Source: JAGTVG01 sp965365275 | GTDB taxonomy: Bacteria; Bacteroidota; Bacteroidia; Cytophagales; Cyclobacteriaceae | Length of the DNA: 64,000 nucleotides | NCBI GenBank assembly: GCA_965365275.1 | Contig: CBDUBA010000004.1 | Location: 47,153-111,152, forward strand | Reading direction: 5' to 3' | Shown here: positions 17,070 to 25,293 of the stretch, piece by piece | Layout of the letters: every line of letters starts with the position of its first letter | Position numbering within the stretch: position 1 is the first letter of the stretch | The notes under the pieces: model-generated | Told to the model about the DNA's origin: nothing | The model's input: only the letters and a program-made list of their open reading frames with translations | Database searches by the model: none | Program-made: the position numbers and the translations under genes

Positions 17070-17885
17070 TTAAATTTCTTTGGCTTTTTCCCAATACTCA
17101 TCCATCTCATCAAGACTCATTTCGGAGATCTTCTTTCCAGCTTTCCTTGTTTCATTTTCAAGGTACTGAAACCGGCTTATAAATTTTTTATTGGTTCTTT
17201 CCAAAGCATCTTCCGGGTTGATATCTATGAATCTGGCATAATTGACAAGAGAAAATAATAAATCACCAAATTCATTTGTAGCAGTGGAAATATCTATTTT
17301 CCCTTCTTCATAGAGGTTGAATTCCCTATGAAACTCTTCCATTTCCTCACGTACCTTATCCCAGACCTGTTCCTTTTCTTCCCAGTCAAAGCCTACTCCA
17401 CGTGCCTTTTCCTGAATCCTCATCGCTTTGACAAGGGCAGGCAATGCATTCGGGACACCACCCAGTACGGATTGAATACCTTTCTCTTTTAATTTTATTT
17501 TTTCCCAGTTCTGTTTTACTTTTTCTTCATCTTCAGCATCCTCATCTCCATATACATGGGGGTGTCGGTGTATTAGCTTATTACATATGTTTTCCAGTAC
17601 ATCCCCTATGTCAAAAGCTTTTTTTTCTGATGCAATTTTAGAGTAGAATACCAGATGCAGCATTAAATCGCCTAATTCCTTTTTTATTTCATCAAGATCA
17701 TGATCTAATATTCCATCAGAGAGTTCATATACTTCTTCTATTGTCAGATACCTTAAGGATTCAAATGTCTGTTTCCTGTCCCAGGGGCAATTTACTCTCA
17801 GTTCATCCATTATGGTCAGTAAATTGTCAAATGCCTTCAATTTTCTTTCACGATCGGGATCCCTGGGCACTTCAATTTTAGGCAT
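17070..17885 (-). CDS. mazG: Nucleoside triphosphate pyrophosphohydrolase MazG
   Basis: A 271-residue house-cleaning enzyme that hydrolyses (d)NTPs to monophosphates. It carries two MazG alpha-helical domains. The first (about 20-125) has LRVNCPWDRKQTFESLRYLTIEE and the magnesium motif EEVYELSDGI...EIKKELGDL. The second (about 160-260) has KEQVWDKVREEMEEF and NEFGDLLFSLVNYARF. All acidic metal ligands are visible, and the length matches the full-length bacterial enzyme. The start ATG at 17885 opens at PKIEVPRDPDRERKLKAFDNL. No operon partner is clear; the plus-strand NqrM-like gene starts divergently 107 bp away. Confidence 0.95.
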   Translation of the reverse strand: MPKIEVPRDPDRERKLKAFDNLLTIMDELRVNCPWDRKQTFESLRYLTIEEVYELSDGILDHDLDEIKKELGDLMLHLVFYSKIASEKKAFDIGDVLENICNKLIHRHPHVYGDEDAEDEEKVKQNWEKIKLKEKGIQSVLGGVPNALPALVKAMRIQEKARGVGFDWEEKEQVWDKVREEMEEFHREFNLYEEGKIDISTATNEFGDLLFSLVNYARFIDINPEDALERTNKKFISRFQYLENETRKAGKKISEMSLDEMDEYWEKAKEI

Positions 17886-17939
17886 ATTATTTGATTTTAA
17901 GGTTTATAATACCAAACAAACCAGAAAACATTGAATAGT

Positions 17940-17972
17940 TTTGTTGGTTACTTATATAATCGTGTAAATTTG
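17940..17972 (+). promoter_or_regulatory. Bacteroidota-type promoter for the small membrane protein and glmM
   Basis: TTTG at about 17940, a 21-base spacer, then TAAATTTG at 17965-17972 matches the TTTG-N17-23-TAnnTTTG promoter of the phylum. The predicted start of transcription is roughly 15 bases before the ATG at 17992. Confidence 0.6.
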
Positions 17973-17991
17973 CTCAAAATATTTGAATTAA

Positions 17992-18213
17992 ATGACAACT
18001 GTTATAATTGCAATCGTTTTGGTCGGGGTCTTTTTCCTCCTGATGTCAGTTCGGCTGATTTTTATTAAGGGAGGTAAATTTAGGGGAACATGTGCATCGC
18101 AAAGCCCATTTCTTCACAAGGAAGGTGTATCTTGTGGGATGTGCGGTAGAAAAGTAGAGCCGGGAGACAAATGTAATAGTGAAGTCAACAAAGTACTTTC
18201 GAAATTCAAATAA
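17992..18213 (+). CDS. Small four-cysteine membrane protein, possible NqrM-like
   Basis: A 73-residue protein: MTT, one transmembrane helix (about 4-25), a short basic stretch KGGKFRGTC, then a cysteine-containing tail with Cys34, Cys48, Cys51 and Cys61 (CGMCGRKVEPGDKC). The layout of one N-terminal helix, a G(S/T)C motif and a short tail with four cysteines resembles NqrM (DUF539), which is required for Na+-NQR maturation and is thought to deliver iron to NqrD/NqrE. Sequence identity to classical NqrM appears low, and some Bacteroidota homologues are simply called membrane or secreted proteins, so the call is tentative. The genome does have NqrF (about 50.6-51.9 kb). It precedes glmM by 41 bp and has a good promoter. 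Confidence 0.6.
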   Translation: MTTVIIAIVLVGVFFLLMSVRLIFIKGGKFRGTCASQSPFLHKEGVSCGMCGRKVEPGDKCNSEVNKVLSKFK

Positions 18214-18254
18214 GCATTACCCAAACTGATTCTTTTTATTAAAAACCGATTACC

Positions 18255-19649
18255 GTGGCTTTGATTAAATCCATTTCAGGGATACGTGGCACAATAGGAG
18301 GAGTGCCAGGTGAAGGATTAACCCCAATTGATGTAGTAAATTTTAGTTCTGCCTATGGCATGTGGATCAGGGAGCAGGAAGGACCAGATAAGGTAGTAAT
18401 AGGGCGGGATGCCCGGATTTCTGGTCCATGGATTTCTGATCTTATTATCCATACACTCCGTAATCTTGGCATTGATGTAATTAACCTGGGGTTGTCAACT
18501 ACCCCAACCGTTGAATATGCTGTTGAAAAAGAAGCCGCGGGAGGTGGAATAATCGTTACCGCCAGCCATAATCCACTTAACTGGAATGCGCTCAAATTCC
18601 TCAACTCAAAAGGAGAATTTATTTCTGAGGAAGATGGACAATATATACTTGATATATCTGAAAAACAGGAATTTGTTTTTAAGACACAGGGCAAAATTGG
18701 TAGTTATGAAGTTATTGAGGATTATATTGAAAGACATATTGAGGCAATAACCAAATTACCTCTCGTTGATGTGGAAGCCATCAAAGAAAGGAATTTTAAA
18801 ATTGCAATTGACTGCGTAAATTCTACCGGAGGAATTGCCGTCCCAAAATTGCTCAATGCCCTGGGTGTTGATCGAATTAGTGCTCATTACATTGAACCGA
18901 ATGGACACTTCCCACATAATCCAGAACCAGTACCAGAAAACCTTACTGAAATATGTGGAGAAATAGAGAAAGGCAACTTTGATCTTGGTATTGTAGTAGA
19001 TCCGGATGTTGACAGGCTGGCCCTTATCGCTGAGAATGGTATTCCATATGGCGAGGAATATACTTTAGTGGCGGTAGCTGATTATATATTGCAGAACAAG
19101 AAAGGAAATACTGTTTCCAACTTATCATCCTCTAAAGCCCTTAGAGATATCACTGAGAATTATGGCTGTGGTTATTTCCCTGCTGCGGTTGGAGAAGTCA
19201 ATGTAGTTAATGTCATGAAAGAAACCAATGCTGTAATCGGCGGAGAGGGAAATGGTGGGGTGATTTACCCTGAATTACATTACGGTCGAGATGCTCTTGT
19301 AGGTATTGCATTATTCCTGACCTACCTGGCTAAATACGGTAAACCTGCCTCATTTCTGAGGACTTCCTACCCAAATTATTCTATTTCCAAAAATAAAATT
19401 GAACTGACACCTGAAATCGATGTTGATGGCATTCTTGAAGGTATTAAAAACAAATACAAGAAGCAGCCTGTTAATACTATTGACGGTGTGAAGATAGAAT
19501 TTGGAAATGAGTGGGTTCATCTTCGGAAATCGAATACAGAGCCGATTATAAGGATAATTTCCGAATCGGATGTATTATCCAAAGCGGAAATCCTGGCCAA
19601 TAAAATAATTGATGATATTAAAGAAATCATTTCTGAACAAGGGTTTTAA
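18255..19649 (+). CDS. glmM: Phosphoglucosamine mutase (GlmM-like)
   Basis: A 464-residue alpha-D-phosphohexomutase that interconverts glucosamine-6-phosphate and glucosamine-1-phosphate for UDP-GlcNAc, peptidoglycan and lipid A. The active-site serine is Ser104 in TASHNPLNWN. The magnesium loop is DPDVDRLAL (near 248), the sugar-binding loop is GGEGNGG, and the phosphate-binding loop is RKSNTEPIIRI near the C-terminus. It starts at GTG (18255), and MALIKSISGIRGT is the expected N-terminus. Phosphoglucomutase/phosphomannomutase activity cannot be excluded, but the length and motifs suit GlmM. Its stop and the next gene's ATG share one base (TAATG), so the cysteine desulfurase gene is coupled. 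Confidence 0.9.
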   Translation: MALIKSISGIRGTIGGVPGEGLTPIDVVNFSSAYGMWIREQEGPDKVVIGRDARISGPWISDLIIHTLRNLGIDVINLGLSTTPTVEYAVEKEAAGGGIIVTASHNPLNWNALKFLNSKGEFISEEDGQYILDISEKQEFVFKTQGKIGSYEVIEDYIERHIEAITKLPLVDVEAIKERNFKIAIDCVNSTGGIAVPKLLNALGVDRISAHYIEPNGHFPHNPEPVPENLTEICGEIEKGNFDLGIVVDPDVDRLALIAENGIPYGEEYTLVAVADYILQNKKGNTVSNLSSSKALRDITENYGCGYFPAAVGEVNVVNVMKETNAVIGGEGNGGVIYPELHYGRDALVGIALFLTYLAKYGKPASFLRTSYPNYSISKNKIELTPEIDVDGILEGIKNKYKKQPVNTIDGVKIEFGNEWVHLRKSNTEPIIRIISESDVLSKAEILANKIIDDIKEIISEQGF

Positions 19650-20779
19650 TGAAAGTTTATTTAGATAATGCTGCAACTACACCCATCGATACAGCGGTGT
19701 ATGAGGCCATGCAGCCGTATCTGAAAAATGATTTTGGTAATCCTTCTTCAACCCATTCCTATGGCAGGATCTCAAAATCAGCTATTGAAGAAGCCAGGAA
19801 GAAAGTCGCCGATATTTTGAATGCAAATCCCGGAGAGATATTTTTCACTTCAGGGGGTACAGAAGCTGACAATACCAGTTTAAGTGGACTGATAAGACGT
19901 TACAATATCAAAAATGTAATAACTTCCCCGATTGAGCATCACGCTGTTCTTCATTCCCTGGAATTTTTTGAGTCAATAGGTCTGGCTCATGTTCAATTTC
20001 TTGATGTTGATAAAAAAGGCAATATTGATAAGGATCAGTTAATTGATCTGCTGAAAAATAAAAAAGACTGTCTGGTATCCCTAATGCATGCCAACAACGA
20101 GATAGGGAACCTGATTAACCTGGCGGAAATTGGTGAAATATGCAGTGAATATAAGGCATTATTTCATTCAGACACAGTTCAATCCATAGCAAGATATATG
20201 TTTGATTTGAACAAAGTAAATATCAATGCTCTTCTTGGATCAGCCCACAAATTTCATGGCCCTAAAGGAATTGGATTTATGTATATCAACGCTTCTACCC
20301 GGATACCGCCTTATATCCTTGGTGGCGGACAGGAGCGGGATATGAGGGCTGGCACTGAGAATGTCTATGGAATTGTTGGGCTAGCCAAGGCCATGGAAAT
20401 TGCTTATGAAGATTTACCCCGTAACCAAAAGCATATTGAATCCCTTAAATCCAGGATGATCAATGGGCTTAAGAAAAACATTCCCGGTGTTAAATTCAAT
20501 GGATTAAGTGAAAACATTAAAAATAGCCTGTATTCAGTTCTCAGCGTCAGCCTTCCACCATCTGATAAAAATGAAATGATTTTGTTCCAGCTTGACCTGA
20601 ATGGTATTGCAGCATCGGGAGGTTCAGCATGTGGTAGTGGTGCTTTGAAGGGGTCTCATGTTATAAATGCTCTTAAAGGTGAAAAGAATAGAACGACGAT
20701 CAGGTTTTCATTTAGCAAGTTTAACACACCTGAGGAAGTAGATTTTACTCTTGATAAACTTAAAGAGATCTTAACTTAA
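19649..20779 (+). CDS. Cysteine desulfurase, NifS/IscS family
   Basis: A 376-residue PLP enzyme that takes sulfur from cysteine for Fe-S clusters, tRNA thiolation and other sulfur carriers. Conserved features are YLDNAATTP at the start, Lys201 in GSAHKFHGPKG (PLP Schiff base), His99 in the EHHAV motif, and the mobile catalytic Cys328 in GGSACGSGALKG. The catalytic loop SACxxG(A/S) is of the short NifS/IscS (group I) type. No iscU, iscA or sufBCD gene is adjacent, so this may serve a specialised or tRNA-modification role. It overlaps glmM by one base and its last four bases overlap the convergent hemH stop. Confidence 0.93.
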   Translation: MKVYLDNAATTPIDTAVYEAMQPYLKNDFGNPSSTHSYGRISKSAIEEARKKVADILNANPGEIFFTSGGTEADNTSLSGLIRRYNIKNVITSPIEHHAVLHSLEFFESIGLAHVQFLDVDKKGNIDKDQLIDLLKNKKDCLVSLMHANNEIGNLINLAEIGEICSEYKALFHSDTVQSIARYMFDLNKVNINALLGSAHKFHGPKGIGFMYINASTRIPPYILGGGQERDMRAGTENVYGIVGLAKAMEIAYEDLPRNQKHIESLKSRMINGLKKNIPGVKFNGLSENIKNSLYSVLSVSLPPSDKNEMILFQLDLNGIAASGGSACGSGALKGSHVINALKGEKNRTTIRFSFSKFNTPEEVDFTLDKLKEILT

Positions 20780-21795
20780 ATCCCAAGAATTAATTTTTCC
20801 AGTGTTTTGATCCAGGATTCCGAATCGTTTAGACTTTCGATAAAAATCCATTCTTTTCCTCCAGCCTCCTCAAAAATTTCTTTGAACTCAGATCCTACTT
20901 CAACTGTAGTCTCCAGGCAATCAGCAACGAAGGATGGCATCATAACAGCCACTTTCTCATACCCTTTGGAAGGGAGTGACCGGATAACTTCGTCTGCGTA
21001 GGGTTGTATCCATGGAGATTTACCAAGACGTGACTGAAAAACAACCTGGTATTTTTCTTTTGCAATTCCCAGTTCATTAGCCAGCAACCTGGTGGTCTCA
21101 TAGCACTGGGCCCTGTAACAGAACTGATTGTGTTCACCATAGGTGGAGCAGCAATCATTCAATTGACAGAAATTGTTTACCGAAGCTTTTAATATTTGTC
21201 TTTCGGGTAGGCCATGATAAGAAAATAGCATCAGATCGAATTCCCTGTCCTTTAACTTTTCCCTGGCTTTTTCTGCAAATGCCTTTATAAAATCCCCATC
21301 GTTACAGAAAGCATTTATAAAATGTAATTCAGGAATATTTTCCCATGTCTTGATCTGCTCCATAACTTTCTGATGGACAGATCCTGTTGTTGCAGAAGCA
21401 TATTGAGGAAAAAGAGGCAAGATGATCAATGAAGAAACATTGGAGCTTTGTAAGTATTCCAGGGCAGTCTTGATTGAAGGATTCTGATAACGCATGCCTA
21501 ATTTTACTATATAATTATCCCCCAGGATCTGTTGAAGTTTCTTCTCGATTTCTTCTCCATAAAACATTAGTGGAGAGCCATTTTCTGTCCAAAGCTCCTG
21601 ATATACCTTCGCTGATTTAGGAGCCCGAAAGGGGGCTATTATTAGATTGACCAACAGCCACCTGTTAAAATGAGGGATATCAATAACGCGGCCATCCATT
21701 AGGAATTCTCTCAAATATTTTCTAACATCAGGAACTGAGTAATGATCAGGTGTTCCCAGGTTTACAATTAATACGCCTGTCTTATTTGATTTCAT
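20776..21795 (-). CDS. hemH: Ferrochelatase
   Basis: A 339-residue enzyme that inserts Fe2+ into protoporphyrin IX, the last step of protoheme synthesis. It opens with GVLIVNLGTPDHYSVPDVRKYLREFLMD, a ferrochelatase signature. The catalytic histidine is in LFSYHGLPERQ. Several cysteines follow (NDCCSTYGEHNQFCYRAQC); in some ferrochelatases a C-terminal Fe-S cluster uses such cysteines, but these sit mid-protein, so a cluster is uncertain. FQSRLGKSPWIQPYADE and PSFVADCLETTVE are conserved acid/glycine loops. The length fits bacterial enzymes. It converges on the cysteine desulfurase gene with a 4-bp overlap. Confidence 0.95.
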   Translation of the reverse strand: MKSNKTGVLIVNLGTPDHYSVPDVRKYLREFLMDGRVIDIPHFNRWLLVNLIIAPFRAPKSAKVYQELWTENGSPLMFYGEEIEKKLQQILGDNYIVKLGMRYQNPSIKTALEYLQSSNVSSLIILPLFPQYASATTGSVHQKVMEQIKTWENIPELHFINAFCNDGDFIKAFAEKAREKLKDREFDLMLFSYHGLPERQILKASVNNFCQLNDCCSTYGEHNQFCYRAQCYETTRLLANELGIAKEKYQVVFQSRLGKSPWIQPYADEVIRSLPSKGYEKVAVMMPSFVADCLETTVEVGSEFKEIFEEAGGKEWIFIESLNDSESWIKTLEKLILGI

Positions 21796-21887
21796 ATTTC
21801 AATCGATAATGCAAGTATATTCAATGTATAAGTATACTACATTTTTACCTTCATTTTGTTAAAATTCATTATTTAAAAATATTTGAT

Positions 21888-22670
21888 ATGGATATACCGA
21901 TTTTCCAGGTAGATGCATTTCATCATGAATTATTTAAAGGGAATCCGGCTGCAGTATGCCCGTTGAACGATTGGTTACGTGAGGAAACGATGCAATCCAT
22001 TGCAATGGAGAATAATTTGTCAGAAACTGCATTTGTTGTTGAGGTGGATGCCGGATATGAGATAAGATGGTTTACTCCAATCAGTGAGGTTGATCTTTGC
22101 GGGCATGCAACGCTGGCCACCGCACATGTGCTCTTTAACCACCTTGATTTTAAAGGTGACTCAATAACTTTTTTTTCGGCAAGCGGTAATTTATATGTGG
22201 AACAAGGTAAAGACGGGCTGATTTATCTGAATTTTCCGGCCCAAAAACCAGTAGAGGTAAAGAATGAGGATGCTTTCGGGGAAGCTATGGGATTGAAGCC
22301 TAAATCAGCATTAAAGGGAAAAAAGCTGATGCTTGTTTATGATTCTGAGGAAGAGGTGATTAACCTAAGACCTGATTTTCAACAATTAGTGAAATTGAAT
22401 GATATTGGCGTAATTGCCACCGCCCAGGGGAATTATTTTGATTTTGTGTCACGTTTTTTTGCTCCGGCGGTCGGTATAGATGAAGATCCTGTTACCGGAT
22501 CGGCCCATACACACCTTATTCCTTACTGGTCTGAGAGGTTAAATAAGAAACATATGAGGGCATGGCAATGTTCAAACAGAGGGGGTATAGTACTTTGTGA
22601 AGACCACAACGAAAGGGTATTTATTGGTGGAAATGCAGTTACCTATATGAATGGATATATACATATTTAG
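21888..22670 (+). CDS. PhzF-family isomerase/epimerase-like protein
   Basis: A 260-residue protein of the PhzF/diaminopimelate-epimerase-like fold. The N-terminal motif IFQVDAFHHELFKGNPAAVC and the catalytic glutamate Glu46 (NNLSETAFV) are conserved. VDLCGHATLATAHVLF and DEDPVTGSAHTHLIPYW form the substrate pocket with its paired conserved GxA and TGSAH loops. Family members isomerise small amino-acid-derived molecules (PhzF acts on trans-2,3-dihydro-3-hydroxyanthranilate), but there is no phenazine cluster here, so the substrate is unknown. It is probably cytosolic. It diverges from hemH and precedes fabI by 73 bp, although fabI has its own promoter. Confidence 0.92.
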   Translation: MDIPIFQVDAFHHELFKGNPAAVCPLNDWLREETMQSIAMENNLSETAFVVEVDAGYEIRWFTPISEVDLCGHATLATAHVLFNHLDFKGDSITFFSASGNLYVEQGKDGLIYLNFPAQKPVEVKNEDAFGEAMGLKPKSALKGKKLMLVYDSEEEVINLRPDFQQLVKLNDIGVIATAQGNYFDFVSRFFAPAVGIDEDPVTGSAHTHLIPYWSERLNKKHMRAWQCSNRGGIVLCEDHNERVFIGGNAVTYMNGYIHI

Positions 22671-22692
22671 GGCCTTAAGTCTTTTAAAAATG

Positions 22693-22723
22693 TTTCATTA
22701 ACAAGAATATATTCATACCTTTG
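22693..22723 (+). promoter_or_regulatory. Bacteroidota-type promoter for fabI-ispE
   Basis: TACCTTTG at 22716-22723 matches TAnnTTTG exactly, and TTTC at about 22693-22696, 19 bases upstream, is a near match to the -33 TTTG. Transcription is predicted to begin about 14 bases before the fabI ATG at 22744. Confidence 0.65.
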
Positions 22724-22743
22724 CACACTAAAATTTTGAATTC

Positions 22744-23562
22744 ATGGCATTTAATCTTCTAAAAGGTAAGAAAGGAATCATTTTTGGGGCCCTTGATGAA
22801 AAGTCGATAGCCTGGAAAGCGGCACTTAAAGCTTATGAAGAAGGGGCTTCCATTGTTCTTACCAATGCGCCCATAGCCCTCAGAATGGGCACAATACATG
22901 AACTCTCAGAAATGACCGGAAATGCTCCGGTGATTGGGGCCGATGCTACCTCAATAGAAGACCTGGAAAACCTGTATAAATCAGCCATGGAAGGTTTTGG
23001 TGGCGGGGTTGATTTTATTCTTCATTCTATAGGGATGAGCCCAAATGTACGTAAAGGGCGTAGTTATGGGGATTTAAACTATGAATGGATGATAAAAGCA
23101 CTGGATGTATCAGCAATTTCATTTCATAAGCTTATGCAGGTGGCCGAAAAAATGAACATCATGAATGAATGGGGATCAATTGTTGCATTGTCTTATATTG
23201 CAGCCCAAAGGACTTTCCCCGATTATTCCGATATGGCTCAGGCCAAGGCCATGCTTGAATCCATTGCCAGAAGTTATGGATACCGATTCGGGAAATCAAA
23301 ACACGTACGTGTAAATACCATTTCGCAATCCCCTACAGTCACAACCGCAGGATCAGGTGTGGGAGGCTTCGATACCTTTTTAGACTATTCTGAAAAAATG
23401 TCACCCCTGGGTAATGCTACGGCGGAGGAATGTGCCAATTATATTATTGCTTTATTTTCGGATCTTACCCGCAAAGTAACCATGCAGAATTTAATGCATG
23501 ACGGTGGATTCTCTTCCTCTGGTATGACCGAAGAATTAATCCAGGACCTGAAGAAAAAGTAA
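22744..23562 (+). CDS. fabI: Enoyl-[acyl-carrier-protein] reductase FabI
   Basis: A 272-residue short-chain dehydrogenase-like enzyme that reduces trans-2-enoyl-ACP with NADH in the last step of each fatty-acid elongation round. The cofactor loop GIIFGALDEKSIAWKAA (FabI-specific GxxxxxSxxxG type) is near residue 15. The catalytic residues are Tyr151, Tyr161 and Lys168 (DYSDMAQAKAML), matching the Tyr-x6-Lys pattern, and a typical substrate loop is seen at ISQSPTVTTAGSG. The slightly long N- and C-termini are common in Bacteroidota. FabI is the target of triclosan-like inhibitors. It lies 13 bp before ispE on one transcript. Confidence 0.96.
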   Translation: MAFNLLKGKKGIIFGALDEKSIAWKAALKAYEEGASIVLTNAPIALRMGTIHELSEMTGNAPVIGADATSIEDLENLYKSAMEGFGGGVDFILHSIGMSPNVRKGRSYGDLNYEWMIKALDVSAISFHKLMQVAEKMNIMNEWGSIVALSYIAAQRTFPDYSDMAQAKAMLESIARSYGYRFGKSKHVRVNTISQSPTVTTAGSGVGGFDTFLDYSEKMSPLGNATAEECANYIIALFSDLTRKVTMQNLMHDGGFSSSGMTEELIQDLKKK

Positions 23563-23575
23563 TTACCGGGAAAAA

Positions 23576-24388
23576 ATGATATCCTTTCCGAATGCCAAGA
23601 TCAATCTGGGATTGAACATAATTAGTAAACGAAGCGATGGATATCACAATATTTCCTCCTGTTTCTATCCTGTTCCAATAAATGATGTTCTTGAGATTAA
23701 TTTATCAGATAAGTTTGATTTCAAAATAAGTGGCACCCCTGTCCCGGGGGATAAAAATGAAAATCTGGTTGTCAAAGCATATAAATTGCTAAAAAGGGAT
23801 TTTAACCTGCCCAACATAGCCATACACCTCCATAAGAATATACCCATGGAGGCCGGATTGGGGGGAGGATCCGCCGATGGTGCCTTTGCACTAAAAATGC
23901 TGAATGAGTTCTTTGATCTTTACCTGGATGATAGTGTCCTGGAAGATTATGCCGGTTTGCTTGGAAGTGACTGCCCTTTTTTTATTTACAATGAACCTAT
24001 GCTGGTAGAAGGCCGTGGAGAAGAGATGAGCCTCGTTAAAGTGGATTTAAAGGATTATTATATCTGTATTCTGAAGCCTCAGCTTTCAATATCTACAAAG
24101 GAAGCTTACCTGGGTGTGAAGCCAGGGATGCCAGATTACTCAATACAATCAATTATTATGTCCAAAGCCGTGATTGAATGGAAGGACTATTTAAAAAATG
24201 ACTTTGAAGCAGCAGTTCTTGAAAAATATCCTGAATTATCGGGCTTAAAGAAAAGGCTGTATGAAATGGGGGCTGAATATGCCTCATTAACCGGTTCCGG
24301 GTCCGCCTTCTATGGACTGTTTAAAAACGAACCAATACTGAAAAAAGATATTTCGCAGAATTATTTCAATTGGGTAGGCACCCTGTAA
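23576..24388 (+). CDS. ispE: 4-diphosphocytidyl-2-C-methyl-D-erythritol kinase
   Basis: A 270-residue GHMP kinase of the MEP isoprenoid pathway, phosphorylating the 2-hydroxyl of CDP-ME. The N-terminal FPNAKINLGLNI carries the active-site lysine (Lys8). The ATP loop MEAGLGGGSADG is at 91-102. LLGSDCPFFIYNEP gives the catalytic aspartate region and SLTGSGSAFYGLF the third GHMP motif. The length is typical. It follows fabI by 13 bp, so it probably shares its transcript. Its final 28 bases overlap the convergent transporter gene, an unusually long tail-to-tail overlap. Confidence 0.94.
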   Translation: MISFPNAKINLGLNIISKRSDGYHNISSCFYPVPINDVLEINLSDKFDFKISGTPVPGDKNENLVVKAYKLLKRDFNLPNIAIHLHKNIPMEAGLGGGSADGAFALKMLNEFFDLYLDDSVLEDYAGLLGSDCPFFIYNEPMLVEGRGEEMSLVKVDLKDYYICILKPQLSISTKEAYLGVKPGMPDYSIQSIIMSKAVIEWKDYLKNDFEAAVLEKYPELSGLKKRLYEMGAEYASLTGSGSAFYGLFKNEPILKKDISQNYFNWVGTL

Positions 24389-25293
24389 CGATCCCTCTTT
24401 ATTTTAGTCTTGTTCAACCAAACCCGAATTAAGGGATATAGAATAACTGATAATAGTATAACCAGTGTACCAAGGTAGAATCCAGAATTCATTCTCTCTT
24501 TTTCTCCGAAAATAAGATATGCCAGGATAATCCCATAAACAGGTTCCATATTAATACTTAAATTCACAATGAATGCAGAAATTCTTTTCATTAATTCTAT
24601 GGATACGGTAAAAGGATATACTGTACATGCAATAGCCAGGATAAGCAGATATCCCCAATCCGATACGGAAGGAATCCCTATATCAGCAATATTTCCGGAT
24701 GTTATCAGGTAATAAAAAGGGATTATTAGTCCTGATAGCAAACTGGCTCCAGCCATCTCATAAAAAGATATGGTGTGATGATTATGAGAATGAGTGAACC
24801 TGGAATTTATGACAGTAAATATTGAAGCCAATATCGCTGATGCCAGTGCCAGTATCAAACCCAAAGCATGATTAAACTCAAAATGAAATATAAGATAAAG
24901 CCCGGCAATTACTATCAGACCAAATAAGACTTCTAATAACTTTATCTGCCTTCGGTAAACCAGGGGCTCAATCAAACTTGTCCAAAATGAAGTTGTAGCC
25001 ATTCCTGCAAGACAAACAGATGCATTGGATACCCTGGCTGATCCAAAAAAAAGGATCCAGTGTGCGGCAATAATAAAGCCCGTCCCAAGAAACCTTATCA
25101 GGTATTTCTTCGAGACCCGAATTGGAAGCTTCCTGTACCCAATAATGATCAACAATCCAAAAGCTGCCAGAAAGGTTCTGTAAAATACCAATTCAAGTGG
25201 TGGCACATATATCAGAAGTCCTAAAATCGCTGTAAATCCCCATAGGATTATAATAAAATGCAATTGAATATAATCCCTGATTGAAGCACTCAC
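24361..25293 (-). CDS. DMT superfamily (EamA) permease
   Basis: A 310-residue inner-membrane protein with about ten transmembrane helices arranged as two EamA halves (about 8-140 and 150-295). GAILASIFTVIN-like loops mark the internal repeat, and the second half ends in FLGTLVILLSVILYPLIRVW. Members export or import amino acids, nucleotides or other small metabolites; substrate prediction is not possible here. It starts at 25293, four bases inside the lptG stop, so it is translationally coupled as the third gene of tgt-lptG-eamA. Its C-terminal coding end overlaps ispE on the other strand by 28 bases. Confidence 0.87.
   Translation of the reverse strand: MSASIRDYIQLHFIIILWGFTAILGLLIYVPPLELVFYRTFLAAFGLLIIIGYRKLPIRVSKKYLIRFLGTGFIIAAHWILFFGSARVSNASVCLAGMATTSFWTSLIEPLVYRRQIKLLEVLFGLIVIAGLYLIFHFEFNHALGLILALASAILASIFTVINSRFTHSHNHHTISFYEMAGASLLSGLIIPFYYLITSGNIADIGIPSVSDWGYLLILAIACTVYPFTVSIELMKRISAFIVNLSINMEPVYGIILAYLIFGEKERMNSGFYLGTLVILLSVILYPLIRVWLNKTKIKRDRYRVPTQLK

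Noticed and set aside
21814..21838. AGTATA...TATACT inverted repeat between hemH and the PhzF-like gene
   Set aside because: Six-base arms with a 13-base spacer in very AT-rich sequence are expected by chance.
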